From NCBI GenBank assembly GCA_002104895.1, contig MCFG01000062.1, positions 1 through 64,000 of the forward strand: a stretch of DNA of 64,000 nucleotides, read 5' to 3'. Shown piece by piece: positions 61,533 through 64,000 of this stretch. Position numbers and translations under genes: made by a program. The first letter of the stretch is position 1; each line of letters starts with the position of its first letter. This DNA is from Anaeromyces robustus (Eukaryota > Neocallimastigomycota > Neocallimastigomycetes > Neocallimastigales > Neocallimastigaceae). The notes beneath the pieces are model-generated. The model did no database searches, had not been told where the DNA came from, and saw nothing but the letters and a program-made list of their open reading frames with translations.

Positions 61533-62343
61533 ACTGTTTGTTGTATGATCCACATATTCATTTACATAATTTATATAAATGTATAATAATGTAACGTATT
61601 GATGTAGTTAATTATAAAAAATTTTTTTCCATATCTTTCGATATATACCAAATTTTAATTATATTAAATTTTAATATAATTACTATAATAATAATAATAA
61701 TAATTAATAATAATAGAAAAATAACTATTAATATTTCTAAATAGGATAAATTTTCGATGATGTTCTCCATTATTCTAATATAAAAATTTTAATAATAATA
61801 TACAAATAATAATGTAATTTTTACAATTATATTAAGAAAAAAAAAGGTTAAGATCATATCAATAGTGATTCCTTAAATAAATAAAAAAAAATAAATATTT
61901 TTATTTAATATAATTATAATTACTGTTCTCTTTAACAATTATTTTATTTTTAACTGCATTAGTAAAAAAAAAAAAAAGTAAAAGTAGAAATTGAAAAAAA
62001 AAATCCACATATTTTATATAAAAAGTAAAAAGAAAACTTTTATCATCAATTTTAAAGTTTTTTATTCCTTACAATTAAAAATATAATATTTATATATAAA
62101 ATAATATATAAAATATATTAATTTTTAGATATTATAATATATTCTAATATATTGCAATATATTATATTTAATTTAGAAATCAAATTAAAAAAAAAATTAT
62201 ATATAAACATAAAAAAAAAATCAAAAAAAAATTTTTTAATATTTAACTCACTTTTACCCTTTAATTGTATATATAATTAATAATTTACAAAATTATTTTG
62301 AATTAAAATTATAAATTTAAAAATTTTATTATATTTATAAAAA

Positions 62344-63896
62344 TGACTACTAATTGGAAAAACGGTATTTAAGCTTTACATATATTTATAATTTATAATT
62401 ATTTACATATAATATTTTATAATTATTTATATATAATATTTAATAATTATCTATATATTATTAATCTCTCCCATTCTCTTTTTTCTTTTTTCTTTTTTTT
62501 TTTTTTTTTTATAATTATTCTATTTAATTTAATTTAATATATCAAAATACAATTAATATGAAAATACTATAAAATACAAAGTTAATAACTGGTAAATTTC
62601 AATTTTGTTTTTGATATTTAATATTGTTTACTTTTTTTTGATATGATAATTATTATAATTCAAATTCTTTTTTTTTTTTTTTATCATATTTATATAAAAT
62701 AAATAATTAAATAATTTTCTAAACTTTTATATATTCTTACAATATATTTCGAATTTTATAGGCACTGGTAAGATTATATTTTTAAAATATATTAAAACAA
62801 ATAATATCAATAATTAGGTTTAAATTAAAATAACTTAATAATGGTATTTATTTAAATATTTAATAATATAAAAATTTTTTAAATAAAGGGTTGAAAAAAA
62901 CTGTATTCCATGGTAAAAATCTAATCAAATATATATTTTTTAATATAAATTAAAATTCCTTTTTAAAATTTGTTAACATAATTAATATTTTAAATAATAA
63001 ATTAAAATTCCTTTATAAATTTGTTAACATAATTAATATTTTAAATAATAAATTAGGGCTAAAGAATATTTCAAAAATACTTTTGTTGGTTTAAAAGAAG
63101 AAGCTAATGGTTGCTCAGTTGAAATTACCGAAATTAAAAAATTTAATGGTGATGTAGATGTTAATCAAAGAAAAGGAAAGGTATTTGCTATTTATGATAT
63201 TGATTGTGATTTTGCTATTAAAGGAAAAGTAAACGATATTGATATCAAAGGAAAAATTAATATTCCTGAAATTGCTCATGATACTGAAGAAGATGAATAT
63301 GTTGTAAGTATATATATATATAATTGTTAAAATTTAATAAATATTAATATATATAATCTTCTATATATTATTAATATCATTTCTAATACATTTTTTAATA
63401 TATTTTTTTTTATATTTTATAAATATTATTGTTATGTTTTTCAATATATTTTTAATATTTTTTCTATATATATTAATTATTTATAATAATTTAAAAAAAA
63501 AAAAAAATTCTTTTTAAAAAAATGTATATATAAAAAAATAAAGTTTGATATTACTATTGAAAATGAAAATTCAGAAAAGCGTCCAATAAAGGATTTAATC
63601 AGAAAAAATTTAGTACCAACCATAAAGAGTAAATTAGCTAATTTCCAAACTGATTTAGTTAAAGCTAATTCAGGTGATGTCTATATTCCACCAGAAAAAA
63701 TGACTGGTCATCCAACTAATGTAACAAGTAATATTGTTCTTGATAAAAAACCAGTTGAAAAGAAGGAACCAAAAGAAAAAGAAATTGTATCACTTGGTTC
63801 ATGGAATAAAAGTATTACTCTTAAAGATGAATTTTTCACAAGTGCACATGATTTATATGATATTTTCTTAAATCCAGATAAAGTTAGAGCATGGAC
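62344..63896 (+). CDS. AHSA1: AHA1-type Hsp90 co-chaperone (partial, cut by window end)
   Basis: Activator of Hsp90 ATPase. Six exons are visible: 62344-62365, 62582-62591 (10 nt), 62762-62767 (6 nt), 62889-62912 (24 nt), 63057-63303 and 63544-63896. They give 220 codons plus 2 nt; the last donor at 63897 (GTAAAT) leads to exons outside the window. The spliced start reads MTTNWKNVNNWHWVEKNCIP, which matches the conserved NWHW motif of the family; without the 10- and 6-nt microexons the motif and frame are lost. The N-terminal Hsp90-middle-domain-binding fold follows (ITEIKKFNGDVDVNQRKGK, then IYDIDCDFAIKGK). After a Lys/Pro linker the AHSA1/START-like domain begins (SITLKDEFFTSAHDLYDIF). AHA1 proteins are about 340-350 aa, so roughly a third is missing on the right. 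Confidence 0.93.
62948..63049. repeat. 51-bp tandem duplication in AHA1 intron 4
   Basis: Two nearly identical units start AAATTAAAATTCCTTT and end TAATATTTTAAATAAT, the second copy being adjacent to the acceptor at 63055-63056. The copies differ by about two changes, so the duplication is young. Confidence 0.8.
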
Positions 63897-64000
63897 GTAA
63901 ATATCAATATATATATATATATTATGATTAAATTATAAATAATTATCTATATTTTAAATGAATGTTATTAAATAATATTTATAATAATTAATTTTTTTGA

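Larger units (their letters stand above)
59906..62343. other. divergent intergenic region between HYDIN and AHA1
   Basis: A+T-rich. It contains the HYDIN exon relic (60655-60900), an ATT microsatellite (61315-61455) and twin 14-bp palindromes (61500-61532). No intact gene was seen. Confidence 0.6.

Overview
This window looks like nuclear DNA of an anaerobic gut fungus (Neocallimastigomycota; the genus cannot be told from here). The reasons are an extremely A+T-rich intergenic background full of homopolymers and AAT/ATT/TTTA/TTTTA microsatellites, many short GT..AG introns, a secreted GH48 cellulase carrying two fungal (CBM10-like) dockerins, and flagellar genes expected only in zoosporic fungi. 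Exons below were joined by hand: each junction keeps the frame and restores a continuous family-like protein, but no transcript data were available.

Layout. 1-5.7 kb: the tail of one gene and a second complete gene of an unrecognised acidic repeat family, each followed by a long inverted repeat, then two decayed non-LTR retroelement 3' ends. 5.7-8 kb: minisatellites. 8.0-10.1 kb (-): cytosolic-type acetyl-CoA C-acetyltransferase, 5 exons. 12.1 kb (+): U6 snRNA with TATA box and T-run terminator. 13.2-14.4 kb (-): BioY-family biotin transporter with an N-terminal ubiquitin-like extension. 17.8-21.2 kb (+): SPB1/FTSJ3 rRNA methyltransferase. 23.3-25.5 kb (+): GH48 cellulosomal cellulase. 26.3 kb: a broken ORF. 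28.3-29.2 kb (+): CBM1 plus CE12 acetylesterase. 30.5-33.7 kb (-): kinesin-13, 10 exons. 34.8 kb (+): tRNA-Gly(TCC). 35.1-38.5 kb (+): ROK1/DDX52 RNA helicase, 12 exons. 39.0-40.2 kb (-): thymidylate synthase. 40.5-43.2 kb (+): compact AAA ATPase, 13 exons. 43.5-59.9 kb (-): HYDIN, the giant axonemal central-pair protein, about 4,821 aa in 14 exons. 62.3 kb to the right edge (+): AHA1-type Hsp90 co-chaperone with 10-nt and 6-nt microexons, cut by the window end.

How the genes fit together. Three themes are visible: plant-wall breakdown (GH48 with dockerins, and a CBM1-tethered pectin deacetylase), ribosome and RNA biology (SPB1, ROK1, U6, tRNA) and flagellum/microtubule function (HYDIN, kinesin-13). 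The two wall-degrading enzymes are intronless while most housekeeping genes are intron-rich, which fits bacterial acquisition for the GH48 at least. The most unusual objects are the ubiquitin-like/BioY fusion, the AHA1 microexons, a decayed copy of HYDIN exons upstream of HYDIN, and the repeat-protein genes with foldback DNA at their 3' sides.
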